In this document: positions 24,978 through 32,467 of the stretch, in pieces
How the letters are laid out: each line of letters opens with the position of its first letter
Position numbering within the stretch: the stretch's first letter is position 1
NCBI GenBank assembly: GCA_022226935.1
Contig: CP092081.1
Location: forward strand, 854,734 to 918,733
Direction of reading: 5' to 3'
DNA length: 64,000 bases
From: Nitrospira sp.
GTDB lineage: Bacteria; Nitrospirota; Nitrospiria; Nitrospirales; Nitrospiraceae
Translations under genes and position numbers: made by a program
The notes under the pieces: generated by a model
The model's input: only the letters and a program-made list of their open reading frames with translations
Databases searched by the model: none
Told to the model about the DNA's origin: nothing

Positions 24978-25250
24978 TTATCCTCCGGCGATCGCGGGAA
25001 CGATCGATACTTCATCGCCATCTTTCAGCGAGGTCTCTTTCCCGTTCAGAAAGCGGATGTCTTCCTCATTGACGTAGATGTTGACGAAGCGCCGCAAGTC
25101 GCCCTTTTCATCGCAGAGCCGGTTTTTCAGGCCCGGATAGGTGGCGTCGAGCGATCCGATCATGTCCACAATGTTGGCTGCCGCGGATTCAACCTCACCC
25201 TGGCCCTTCGTGAGCGGACGCAAGGGCGTTGGAATACGAACCTTAATCAT
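24978..25250 (-). CDS. MoaD/ThiS-family sulfur carrier ending in Gly-Gly
   Basis: A 90-residue beta-grasp protein ending IVPAIAGG. The bare diglycine is the form that an E1 adenylates and converts to a thiocarboxylate. [14 protein letters not shown] and [10 protein letters not shown] are typical of MoaD/CysO-type carriers. Its ATG overlaps the stop of the threonine-synthase-like gene by 4 bp. It most resembles CysO-like carriers found next to PLP enzymes rather than molybdopterin MoaD; no moa or mog genes are nearby. Confidence 0.88.
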   Translation of the reverse strand: MIKVRIPTPLRPLTKGQGEVESAAANIVDMIGSLDATYPGLKNRLCDEKGDLRRFVNIYVNEEDIRFLNGKETSLKDGDEVSIVPAIAGG

Positions 25251-26497
25251 GATTCACCACCACTGTTCTTTCCCATTTTGAATGTTTTTTGGAAGTTCAC
25301 CAGGCTCGGCTGGATCCGGAACGGACGCCCCACGGCATCCACGACCGCTTCCTGGGTCTTGAGTCCATTACCCGTAATGTACGCGACCGTGACGTCGTTC
25401 TTCTTGATCAAACCCTGCTTGACGAGTTTGCACAACACGCCGATCGTCACACCGCCCGCCGTCTCGGCAAAAATACCTTCGGTCTGCGCCAGCAGCTTGA
25501 TGCCTTCTACGACTTCTTCGTCCGTCACCGCGTCCATCGCGCCTTTGCTTTCGGCGGTAGCTTTCAAGGCATAGTAGCCGTCCGCCGGGTTGCCGATGGC
25601 GAGGGATTTGGCAATAGTCTTCGGCTTCACCGGCTTGAAGAAGTCCCGGCCGGCTTTGAAGGCCGTGGCGATCGGGGAGCACCCTTCGGCCTGCGCGCCG
25701 TTGATCTTAGTGCGCACCTCATCGACTAGTCCCAGGGCTTTCATTTCGTGCAGGCCCTTCCAGATCTTGGTCAGCAGGGAGCCCGAGGCCATAGGAATCA
25801 CGGCTTGGTCTGGCGTGCGCCAGCCGAGTTGCTCGACCGTTTCGAAGGCCAACGTTTTCGACCCTTCGGCATAGTAGGGACGAATGTTGATGTTCACGAA
25901 CGCCCAGCCGTGTTCACCGGCGATCTCGCTGCAGAGCCGGTTCACATCGTCGTAGTTGCCTTCGACTTCGACCACGTTCGGCTTATAGATCAGGTTGCCG
26001 AGGACCTTGGCTGCTTCCAGATCGGCAGGGATGAAGACATAACACTTCATGCCCGCCGCGGCGGCATGGGCTGCGACGGAGTTGGCCAGATTGCCGGTGG
26101 AGGCGCAGGCCACCGTTTCGAAGCCGAGTTCACGCGCGCGCGTGAGGGCAACCGACACGACCCGATCTTTGAACGACAAGGTCGGATGATTGACCGTATC
26201 GTTCTTGATATAGAGCTCGTCGATACCCAGATGTGCGCCAAGATTTTTTGCCCGCACCAAGGGTGTCAGTCCCGCATGGGGTCCGATGATCGAGGTGCTT
26301 TCGACCGGTAACAGGTCGATGTAGCGCCACATGCTGTTCGGACCTTGCTCGATTTTCTTGCGCGAGATGGTGCTCTTGATCTCGTCGTAGTTGTATTTCA
26401 CTTCCAGCGGGCCGAAGCACATCTCACAGACATGGATGGCTTTGGGTGGATATTCCTTCCCACATTCCCGGCACACGAGCGCTTTCATTTTCGACAT
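25247..26497 (-). CDS. thrC: Threonine synthase (fold type II PLP enzyme)
   Basis: By family it converts O-phosphohomoserine to threonine. The N-terminal zinc-ribbon Cys (C9, C12, C24, C27), PLP Lys110 in HPTLSFKDR, and [15 protein letters not shown] support threonine synthase. The start is set by GAAGGTG upstream and gives 416 aa. It overlaps the sulfur-carrier gene, and lies 13 bp after moeB copy 2. The tight coupling to carrier genes leaves open that it, or a variant of it, accepts a thiocarboxylate and forms homocysteine. That is speculation; threonine synthesis is the default. Confidence 0.88.
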   Translation of the reverse strand: MSKMKALVCRECGKEYPPKAIHVCEMCFGPLEVKYNYDEIKSTISRKKIEQGPNSMWRYIDLLPVESTSIIGPHAGLTPLVRAKNLGAHLGIDELYIKNDTVNHPTLSFKDRVVSVALTRARELGFETVACASTGNLANSVAAHAAAAGMKCYVFIPADLEAAKVLGNLIYKPNVVEVEGNYDDVNRLCSEIAGEHGWAFVNINIRPYYAEGSKTLAFETVEQLGWRTPDQAVIPMASGSLLTKIWKGLHEMKALGLVDEVRTKINGAQAEGCSPIATAFKAGRDFFKPVKPKTIAKSLAIGNPADGYYALKATAESKGAMDAVTDEEVVEGIKLLAQTEGIFAETAGGVTIGVLCKLVKQGLIKKNDVTVAYITGNGLKTQEAVVDAVGRPFRIQPSLVNFQKTFKMGKNSGGES

Positions 26498-26510
26498 GGA
26501 GACACCTTCG

Positions 26511-27338
26511 CTACAAGTTACGTTGACCCGGAAGCGCACATGTCGGCCCACCGACGTCGCCGTCTTCAATCAGCTCCGTAATCGTGGGCCGCTCCCCGCA
26601 CAGGGGACAATCGGGGTTCCGCTTGATGCGGATTTCTCTAAACTGGGTGCGGCGCGCATCAAAATCCAACAGCCGATCGGTCAGCGGGCGGCCGATGCCC
26701 AGGATCAGCTTGAGTGCTTCAGTGGCTTGAATGGTACCGATAATCCCGGCCAACACGCCGATGACGCCTGCTTCCTGGCAGGAGGCAACCAGTCCTTCGG
26801 GCGGCGGCTTTTTGAAGACGCACCGATAACAGGCCGACTTTTTTGGAATGATGGTGGTCACGCGCCCGTCGAACCGGAGAATGCCGCCGTGCACCAGTGG
26901 CTTGCCGGCAAAATAACAGGCATCGTTGATCAGGAACTTCGTCGGAAAATTATCGACGCCGTCGATCACCACGTCGTAGCCGCTCATGATCTTGAGAGCG
27001 TTGCCTGCCGTGAGCCGCTCTTCGTACATCACCACATTCACGTCGGGATTCAGTGCCTGAATCTTCTCTTTGCCGGAGACGACTTTGGGGCGCCCCACGT
27101 CCGGTGTTTGGTGAATGACCTGACGTTGAAGATTGCTGAGATCTACCACATCGCTGTCGATCAGGCCGATCGTGCCGATGCCGGCGGCAGCCAGATAGAG
27201 GGCTGCCGGCGAACCAAGACCACCAGCGCCGACGATGAGGACCTTCCCCTGGATAATCTTCTTTTGACCCTTGCCGCCGACTTCGGGCAGGAGGATGTGG
27301 CGGCTGTAGCGGTTGATTTGTGTTTCTGTAAATTCCAT
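26511..27338 (-). CDS. moeB: MoeB/ThiF-family E1-like adenylyltransferase (copy 2)
   Basis: Paralogue of copy 1 with the same layout: GAGGLG (37-42), NLQRQ (69-73), C170/C173 and C244/C247 zinc pairs, and Cys187 in SCQEAGVIG. The two differ at many surface positions, as expected if each serves its own carrier. The C-terminus is longer (about 25 extra residues). It is upstream of thrC, separated from cysK by palindrome copy B. Confidence 0.88.
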   Translation of the reverse strand: MEFTETQINRYSRHILLPEVGGKGQKKIIQGKVLIVGAGGLGSPAALYLAAAGIGTIGLIDSDVVDLSNLQRQVIHQTPDVGRPKVVSGKEKIQALNPDVNVVMYEERLTAGNALKIMSGYDVVIDGVDNFPTKFLINDACYFAGKPLVHGGILRFDGRVTTIIPKKSACYRCVFKKPPPEGLVASCQEAGVIGVLAGIIGTIQATEALKLILGIGRPLTDRLLDFDARRTQFREIRIKRNPDCPLCGERPTITELIEDGDVGGPTCALPGQRNL

Positions 27339-27345
27339 CTTGTAT

Positions 27346-27467
27346 GGGATGCTGAAAATGGCCTTCGGCTGCGTTCTCGGCTCGACGAAATCCTCAACGT
27401 ACCCAGAGGGTACGCCTCCGGTTTCATCTCACCTGCGGCCTTGCCGAGAGACCATTTTGAGCATCCC
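27346..27467. repeat. ~122-bp imperfect palindrome, copy B
   Basis: Starts GGGATGCTGAAAATG and ends CATTTTGAGCATCCC. The outermost A-T pair of the other copies is G-C here, a pair-preserving change. The inner stem CGTACCC/GGGTACG closes loop AGA. It lies between the cysK stop and the moeB copy 2 start. Confidence 0.9.
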
Positions 27468-27489
27468 CCTCAATCATTTAATCCAGGAA

Positions 27490-28419
27490 TCAAATATTGA
27501 AGTACTTTTCGATGCTGATATACCGCTCGCCGGTGTCGCAGAGAATCGTCACGACGTTCTTGCCGGGGCCTAATTCCTCGGCGACCTTCTGGGCGGCGAA
27601 GACGTTGGCGCCGGCAGAAATACCGACCAGCAGCCCTTCTTTCTTCGCGAGCAATTTAGCCGTTTGATAGGCTTCATCGTCGGTCACGGTAATCACGCGG
27701 TCGAGCAGGGTACGGTTCAACACTTTGGGCACGAACCCCGCGCCGATGCCTTGAATCTTATGCGGTCCCGGATCTCCACCGGACAGCACGGGTGAGCCCG
27801 CCGGTTCCACCGCCACGATTTTCGCCGCCGGATTTCGCTCCCTGATCACTTCTCCGCAGCCGGTAATGGTTCCGCCGGTTCCGACGGCCGCCACGAACGC
27901 ATCGACCCGACCATCCAGCGCCTCCACAATTTCCGGACCGGTGGTTTTGCGGTGCATGGCCGGATTCGCCGGATTGGAGAATTGGTCGGGCATGTAGTAC
28001 GACGGATTCTGCGCGACGATGCTCTCCGCTTCTTTTATCGACCCTTTCATCCCTTCCCAGGCCGCCGTAAGAACCAGCTGCGCGCCATAGGACGACAATA
28101 GGCTCGCGCGTTCCATGCTCATACTTTCGGGCATGACCAGAATCAGTTTATACCCTCGCACCGCCGCCACTAGTGCCAGACCGATGCCGGTATTGCCGCT
28201 CGTCGGTTCGACAATGGTCCCGCCCGGTTTCAGTTTGCCCTGCCGCTCCGCCTCGTTGATCATGTTGAGGCAAATGCGATCCTTGATGCTTCCGCCTGGG
28301 TTGAACGATTCGACTTTTGCGTAGATCGTCGCCGACCCTGGCTTGGTCAACCGATTGAGCCGCACCAAAGGAGTGCCGCCGATCAACTCGGTGATATCTG
28401 CGTGGGCCTTCGCGGTCAC
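27490..28419 (-). CDS. cysK: Cysteine synthase (O-acetylserine sulfhydrylase family)
   Basis: PLP enzyme forming cysteine. PLP Lys46 lies in NPGGSIKDR, the substrate loop is TSGNTG (73-78), and GTGGT (180-184) holds the phosphate. Length (309 aa) is typical. It uses GTG, overlapping the stop of a ThiS-like carrier gene by 4 bp. Translational coupling to a carrier suggests it accepts protein thiocarboxylate instead of, or besides, free sulfide, as CysM does with CysO in Mycobacterium. CysK versus CysM subtype is not certain. Confidence 0.9.
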   Translation of the reverse strand: MTAKAHADITELIGGTPLVRLNRLTKPGSATIYAKVESFNPGGSIKDRICLNMINEAERQGKLKPGGTIVEPTSGNTGIGLALVAAVRGYKLILVMPESMSMERASLLSSYGAQLVLTAAWEGMKGSIKEAESIVAQNPSYYMPDQFSNPANPAMHRKTTGPEIVEALDGRVDAFVAAVGTGGTITGCGEVIRERNPAAKIVAVEPAGSPVLSGGDPGPHKIQGIGAGFVPKVLNRTLLDRVITVTDDEAYQTAKLLAKKEGLLVGISAGANVFAAQKVAEELGPGKNVVTILCDTGERYISIEKYFNI

Positions 28420-28616
28420 CGGCCACCACCCATGTAAAAGAGAAATTCCACATGATCGCCGTCTTTCAGCTGCGTGGTCTCAAGGTGGGTCCGTTCCAGC
28501 ATGGTGTCATTGACTTCAACCGCGACCATTTGCGGCTCGATGCTTTTGGCTTTCAACAGGTCCAGAACCGTGCCGCCTGCGATCTCTTCCGCCTTGCCAT
28601 TGATCGTCACCTGCAT
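28416..28616 (-). CDS. ThiS-like sulfur carrier with a GGGR C-terminus
   Basis: A 66-residue beta-grasp protein (MQVTINGKAEEIAGGTVLDLL, then MVAVEVNDTMLERTHLETTQL; ends FLFYMGGGR). Active ThiS ends in GG, but this one has an extra Arg after three Gly, so it would need trimming before adenylation. The island's JAMM protease is the obvious candidate. No thiG, thiH or other thiamine genes are nearby. It is the first gene of the minus-strand cluster. Confidence 0.85.
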   Translation of the reverse strand: MQVTINGKAEEIAGGTVLDLLKAKSIEPQMVAVEVNDTMLERTHLETTQLKDGDHVEFLFYMGGGR

Positions 28617-28645
28617 ATCTGCTCCTGAGAAGGTAAGAGTCCGAC

Positions 28646-28766
28646 AGGATGCTGAAAATGTCCGTCAGCGGCGTTTTCGCATCTCTCAGGTTCTCAACGT
28701 ACCGCAAGGGTACGCCTCGTCCCTTCGTTCGCTGCGGCCTTGCTGGACGGCCATTTTGAGCATCCT
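28646..28766. repeat. ~121-bp imperfect palindrome, copy C
   Basis: AGGATGCTGAAAATG to CATTTTGAGCATCCT with inner CGTACC/GGTACG. Flanking GAC and GTC extend the outer stem by three more pairs. It lies just upstream of the ThiS-like carrier gene, in its 5' region, unlike the other copies. Confidence 0.9.
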
Positions 28767-28957
28767 GTCAAAGGCGATTCCTGTTGCGCCTACGTGTAGG
28801 TGCTCAGTGTTTCGATGCGCTCACTGTGATTTGCAGCAAACTGCTAAAGAATTTCAAGAAGTTAGCAAACGCGTTCTTGTGTTGTCAAGGCAACGGACCC
28901 CCACCAGGTGCGATGAGGACGTTGCTGCGAGGTCGTGTGTAAGCGACGGCCGCTTTC

Positions 28958-28985
28958 TTGACTTTCACCATGCCTAGCTTACAGT
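28958..28985 (+). promoter_or_regulatory. Candidate promoter for the next small gene
   Basis: TTGACT, a 16-nt spacer and TACAGT, ending 24 bases before the ATG that follows GGAGGGTAGGGT. The remaining 190 bases back to copy C show nothing else I can name. Confidence 0.45.
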
Positions 28986-29009
28986 ATGCGCCGGTCTGGA
29001 GGGTAGGGT

Positions 29010-29390
29010 ATGTGGAAGAAAAATTTCTTATTCCGCGCGCATGAGGCGGCTCCGCTGAAAGAGTCGGAGAACGAGCTGTTCCATGACGACGCTGAACCGG
29101 CCCTGGATAGCGCCGGCCTGCAAATGGAAAAGTTTCTCTCCGTGTGGGTCCAAGGGGAAGGCGAAGACGAAAAGCCCACGATGTATACGAACATGTATGT
29201 GCGTACGGCTACGCTGGATTTCAAAACCCGCGCGGGCTTTCTCCAACCCCTGCAAGGACGCACGCATCAGATCAAGCAGATGTTGACGCCGGAGCAAAAG
29301 GGATTTTTACGCGAGTGGTTGTCCACGACCTCACCTCAAGCCTGGGAAGACTCCGACGATCATTTTCGAACCCTCTTTGATCTCGAGTGA
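29010..29390 (+). CDS. Conserved-looking small soluble protein of unknown function, 126 aa
   Basis: Good ribosome site (GGAGGGTAGGG) and a promoter-like site upstream. Acidic, no signal or membrane segment; two Trp near the C-terminus. The middle (VRTATLDFKTRAGFLQPLQG) looks like a small beta domain. I do not recognise a family. A truncated palindrome begins 10 bases after its stop. Confidence 0.6.
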   Translation: MWKKNFLFRAHEAAPLKESENELFHDDAEPALDSAGLQMEKFLSVWVQGEGEDEKPTMYTNMYVRTATLDFKTRAGFLQPLQGRTHQIKQMLTPEQKGFLREWLSTTSPQAWEDSDDHFRTLFDLE

Positions 29391-29400
29391 TCCGTTTTAG

Positions 29401-29430
29401 CAGGATGCTGAAAACCTCCGCCAGCGGCGT
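29401..29430. repeat. Truncated copy E of the palindromic element
   Basis: CAGGATGCTGAAAA and CCGCCAGCGGCGT match the left arm of copies A-D, then similarity stops. No right arm is found. It sits 10 bases after a stop codon. Confidence 0.75.
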
Positions 29431-29455
29431 CTCGATCGCTTGGCGATCCGTGAAT

Positions 29456-29522
29456 CGTGAAGCGTATCTCGCGAACATGCCGTGGCCCTGTCCTGGAACG
29501 AGAGACGAACGACGCTTCACGA
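29456..29522. repeat. Second short-repeat copy with internal inverted repeat
   Basis: The start is the inverse of the repeat at 4643-4663 (20 of 21 bases). CGTGAAGCG at its left is mirrored by CGCTTCACG at 29514-29522, so the stretch could fold into a stem. It follows directly on truncated element E, as if two repeat families had joined. Confidence 0.5.
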
Positions 29523-29637
29523 ACGACGAAGTGGAGGAACGTGTTGAGCCTCCTGCGGAAATCCATCTGTGTTTTATGTGTCAATTCATCGACGTTCACG
29601 TGCGTTCATCGAATTTCTTCTTCCAGCTAGATTACGC

Positions 29638-30183
29638 ATGAGTCCTCCGACCTGTCTTCTCTTCATTGCCATAGTGGTGGTCGGGTCTGTGTTGTTGCCG
29701 CAGGTACCTGTTTGTGCCTCCGCCACGATCGATGTCTACTATGCTCCGGAAGACCACCCCATCGACCGCGTGGTGGGGCTGTATACCCGGGCGACCAGAT
29801 ACATCTATGTGTCGGTGTATGGTTTGACGGCGCCGTCGGTGGTGAAGGCGTTGGTGGAGGCCAAACATCGCGGCGTCGATGTGCGAGTGATTACCGATCG
29901 CGAGCGTCTGAACGATCCGAAGCAGCATAGCGCCGTGAAGACGTTGCGACTCGCGGGGGTACCCGTCAGGATCAACCGGCATGAGGCCTTGATGCATCTC
30001 AAGCAGGTGGTGATCGACGATAGAATCAACACCTCTGGATCGGCGAACCACACGACCAGCGGCAACCGGTACAATGATGAGCGCCTCGATGTCATCACCG
30101 ATCCGCGGCTGACGGTCAGGGCTCGCGAGAAATTTTTGGCGATGTGGAATGACCACGAACGATTCGTCGTCTGGATGGAGTAA
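29638..30183 (+). CDS. Phospholipase D-family single-HKD nuclease, exported
   Basis: From the chosen ATG the protein has a signal peptide (CLLFIAIVVVGSVLLPQVPVCA) and one HKD motif: H120, K122, D127, followed by SGSAN at 133-137. Single-HKD proteins of this size (181 aa) resemble the Nuc endonuclease of Salmonella plasmids, which dimerises to form the active site. A periplasmic or secreted DNA nuclease or phosphodiesterase is likely. The start is uncertain because no strong ribosome site is visible. The monooxygenase gene follows after 9 bp. Confidence 0.8.
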   Translation: MSPPTCLLFIAIVVVGSVLLPQVPVCASATIDVYYAPEDHPIDRVVGLYTRATRYIYVSVYGLTAPSVVKALVEAKHRGVDVRVITDRERLNDPKQHSAVKTLRLAGVPVRINRHEALMHLKQVVIDDRINTSGSANHTTSGNRYNDERLDVITDPRLTVRAREKFLAMWNDHERFVVWME

Positions 30184-30192
30184 GGCTTAGGG

Positions 30193-31461
30193 ATGGGACA
30201 GGCCCGGATAGAGACGGATGTGGCGATTGTCGGCGCGGGGGGCGGCGGCGCTGTGCTGGCCTTGATGCTCGCGCAGCAAGGAGTGCGTTCTCTAGTGTTG
30301 GAACGGGCTGCCGGTCCGCCGCAAGGTCTGCGGGGGGAAATTCTGCAGCCGAACGGCCAGCGGGTGCTTGATCGTCTGGGGTTGCTCGACAAGTTGCCGG
30401 CGCATGCCGTGCGATCGGTGCATCGATTCAATTTCTGTCGATCGGGCGGCGAACGGCTTTGCACGGTCGACTACAGTGACCTTCCCGCTCCGTACAATCG
30501 CGCTGTGGTGACGCTGCCCAATGTCGCCCACCATGCCATCCTCGATGCGTTGGAGAAGCAGAATCCCGGCGGACTCTGGTACGATGCCACCTTTACCGGA
30601 CTTCGCTTCGACGGCAGCCGTGTCGTCGGCTTGCAGGCTACCCGTCATGGTGAGCCGGTCGAGGTGTCTTCGCGTCTGGTGGTCGGCGCGGACGGCGCGT
30701 TCTCCAAGGTTCGCGAGTCGCTCGGCATCACGGCGGACTTCTATCGCTATCCGGAGAGTTATCTGATCGCCATTCTCAAGGCTCCGCCGGGGTTTGATGA
30801 AGCGCGGTATCTGGTGGGCACGGGTGAGATTCTCGGATTATTTCCCGCCGCCGGCCAACAGGTCTATGCGTTTTATATGATTAAAGCCGGATCGTATGAC
30901 ACCGTGAAGGCTCAAGGACTTGAGACGTTGCGACGGGCTTGGGTCCGAATCGATTCCGGCATGGAATCCATCGTCTCAGGTTTGGTCGATTGGAATCAGA
31001 CTGGCTACATGCCGACCGGGCGCGTTCGCACCGATCGGTGGGTGGCGGATGGCGCCTTGCTTATCGGGGATGCGGCCCATGCCATGAACCCGCATGCGTC
31101 TCAGGGGCGGATGCAGGCGATGGTGGACGCGGTTGTCGTAGCAGACCTCATTCCCGGTTGGTTGAAGACAAACGATTTTTCTGCTGAAGCCTTGCGCGTA
31201 TTCGAGGTGGCGCGGCGACCACAGGTGATGATGTTGCAGCGGTTGGCCGACGAGCAATGCCGATTCTGGAATACGGGCAATCCGCTGCTGGCGTTTTTGC
31301 GGGACCGTGTGTTCCGGACGCTCGACCGCAATGCCAGACTGCGCTATCGTGTGCTCACGACGACTGCGGGACTACGAAGCCAACCGCCCTTTTCATTATT
31401 GGATCGGGTCATGGCTGCTGGATTCTTGCCCGATCCGCGCGCAGATCTAACAGGATGCTGA
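30193..31461 (+). CDS. FAD-dependent monooxygenase (UbiH/PHBH-like)
   Basis: Flavin hydroxylase fold of 422 residues: Rossmann GxGxxG as VGAGGGGAVLA (about 13-23), the DG motif GADGAFSKVRE, and GDAAHAMNPHASQG (from residue 292), which binds FAD. Substrate unknown; aromatic hydroxylation is the family norm. The last codons (ADLTGC) and the TGA stop lie inside palindrome copy D, so the natural C-terminus may have been replaced when the element inserted. Confidence 0.85.
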   Translation: MGQARIETDVAIVGAGGGGAVLALMLAQQGVRSLVLERAAGPPQGLRGEILQPNGQRVLDRLGLLDKLPAHAVRSVHRFNFCRSGGERLCTVDYSDLPAPYNRAVVTLPNVAHHAILDALEKQNPGGLWYDATFTGLRFDGSRVVGLQATRHGEPVEVSSRLVVGADGAFSKVRESLGITADFYRYPESYLIAILKAPPGFDEARYLVGTGEILGLFPAAGQQVYAFYMIKAGSYDTVKAQGLETLRRAWVRIDSGMESIVSGLVDWNQTGYMPTGRVRTDRWVADGALLIGDAAHAMNPHASQGRMQAMVDAVVVADLIPGWLKTNDFSAEALRVFEVARRPQVMMLQRLADEQCRFWNTGNPLLAFLRDRVFRTLDRNARLRYRVLTTTAGLRSQPPFSLLDRVMAAGFLPDPRADLTGC

Positions 31462-31573
31462 AAATGTCCGCCAGCTGCGTTCTCGCCTCGTTCAGACCCT
31501 CAACGTACCCCGAGGGTACGCCTCGGCCCTTTACTGGGCTGCGGCCTTGCTGGACGAACATTTTGAGCATCCT
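31452..31573. repeat. ~122-bp imperfect palindrome, copy D
   Basis: AGGATGCTGAAAATG to CATTTTGAGCATCCT, with a perfect 7-bp inner stem CGTACCC/GGGTACG and loop CGA. Flanking C and G extend the outer stem. It provides the stop codon of the monooxygenase gene. Confidence 0.9.
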
Positions 31574-31702
31574 GCGGGGAAGTTTTCGATGTGCTCCACG
31601 TGGGGGCTATTGATTGTCTATGTGCCACGAGAGCTTTCCGCAGCCTCGTAAGATCGGCAGAAAGAGAGTGAGCAGGATGAATTCCGTACCAAGACAGCAG
31701 AG

Positions 31703-32467
31703 GTGTTTGTGACTCAACCGACTGCGCTTGATATCCCCTCCGAGGTTCAGCAACTCCTGCAGCGATACGTCAAGGAAACGACGACTTTATTTGGTCAGCA
31801 GTTAGAAGGCATTCTCCTATATGGGAGCGCGGTGGGCGGGGAGTTTTTGCCGGGTCGTTCAAATCTCAATCTTCTGCTGGTGCTCTCCGGCTATGACCGG
31901 GAAGGGATGAAGCGATACGCCAAGGCTCACAAGCGCTGGAGCCGTGAGCAATTCGTCGTGCCGCTTCTGATCACTGAGGCTGAATTGACCAGACCTGGCA
32001 CCGTGTTTCCGCTCGAATACCTCGAAATTCAGGAACAACATCGCGTGCTCTGGGGACGAGATCCGTTCATCGGCCTGCATATCGACCGCACACATCTAGC
32101 CTATCAGGTGCAGCAGGGGATTCAGGGCAATCTGGTCCGGCTGCGGCAGCGGTTTGTCGAGGGCGGCGGGACGGAGGAAGCGACGACCATGTTATTGCCG
32201 CTGTCGTTGACGGCCTTATTGCCCTGTTTACGTGGTTTGCAGCGCTTGGCCGGACAGCCGGCGTTATTTCAGTCGGACGCGTTGCTGACGGCTGTTCGCA
32301 GCATGACGGGGCTCGATTTGGCAGGAGTCGGTGATGTCTTGGAATTGAAGCGTGGAATCATTTCACCCGGCCCCGTGGAGGTCCCGCGCTTATATGAGCG
32401 GTATGCCGGAAATCTTGAAGCATTGATCGCGTTGATCAGGCCGGACGGCACGGTGGCGCCACGATGA
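31703..32467 (+). CDS. Nucleotidyltransferase-like protein with altered active site
   Basis: The first half resembles a minimal nucleotidyltransferase (polymerase-beta) domain: EGILLYGSAVGGEFLPGRS is followed by NLNLLLVL. The usual metal-binding acidic pair (DxD/DxE) is Asn-Leu-Asn here, so catalysis as a nucleotidyltransferase is doubtful. The second half is helical, like substrate-binding domains of such proteins. Start is GTG at 31703 or 31709. The next gene overlaps its stop by 4 bp. It may be a binding or regulatory protein. Confidence 0.65.
   Translation: MFVTQPTALDIPSEVQQLLQRYVKETTTLFGQQLEGILLYGSAVGGEFLPGRSNLNLLLVLSGYDREGMKRYAKAHKRWSREQFVVPLLITEAELTRPGTVFPLEYLEIQEQHRVLWGRDPFIGLHIDRTHLAYQVQQGIQGNLVRLRQRFVEGGGTEEATTMLLPLSLTALLPCLRGLQRLAGQPALFQSDALLTAVRSMTGLDLAGVGDVLELKRGIISPGPVEVPRLYERYAGNLEALIALIRPDGTVAPR

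Noticed and set aside
26391-27500. 369-aa open frame on the plus strand
   Set aside because: Antisense to moeB copy 2 and the start of thrC, whose motifs are clear; the frame has no recognisable sequence and arises from GC-rich codon use.
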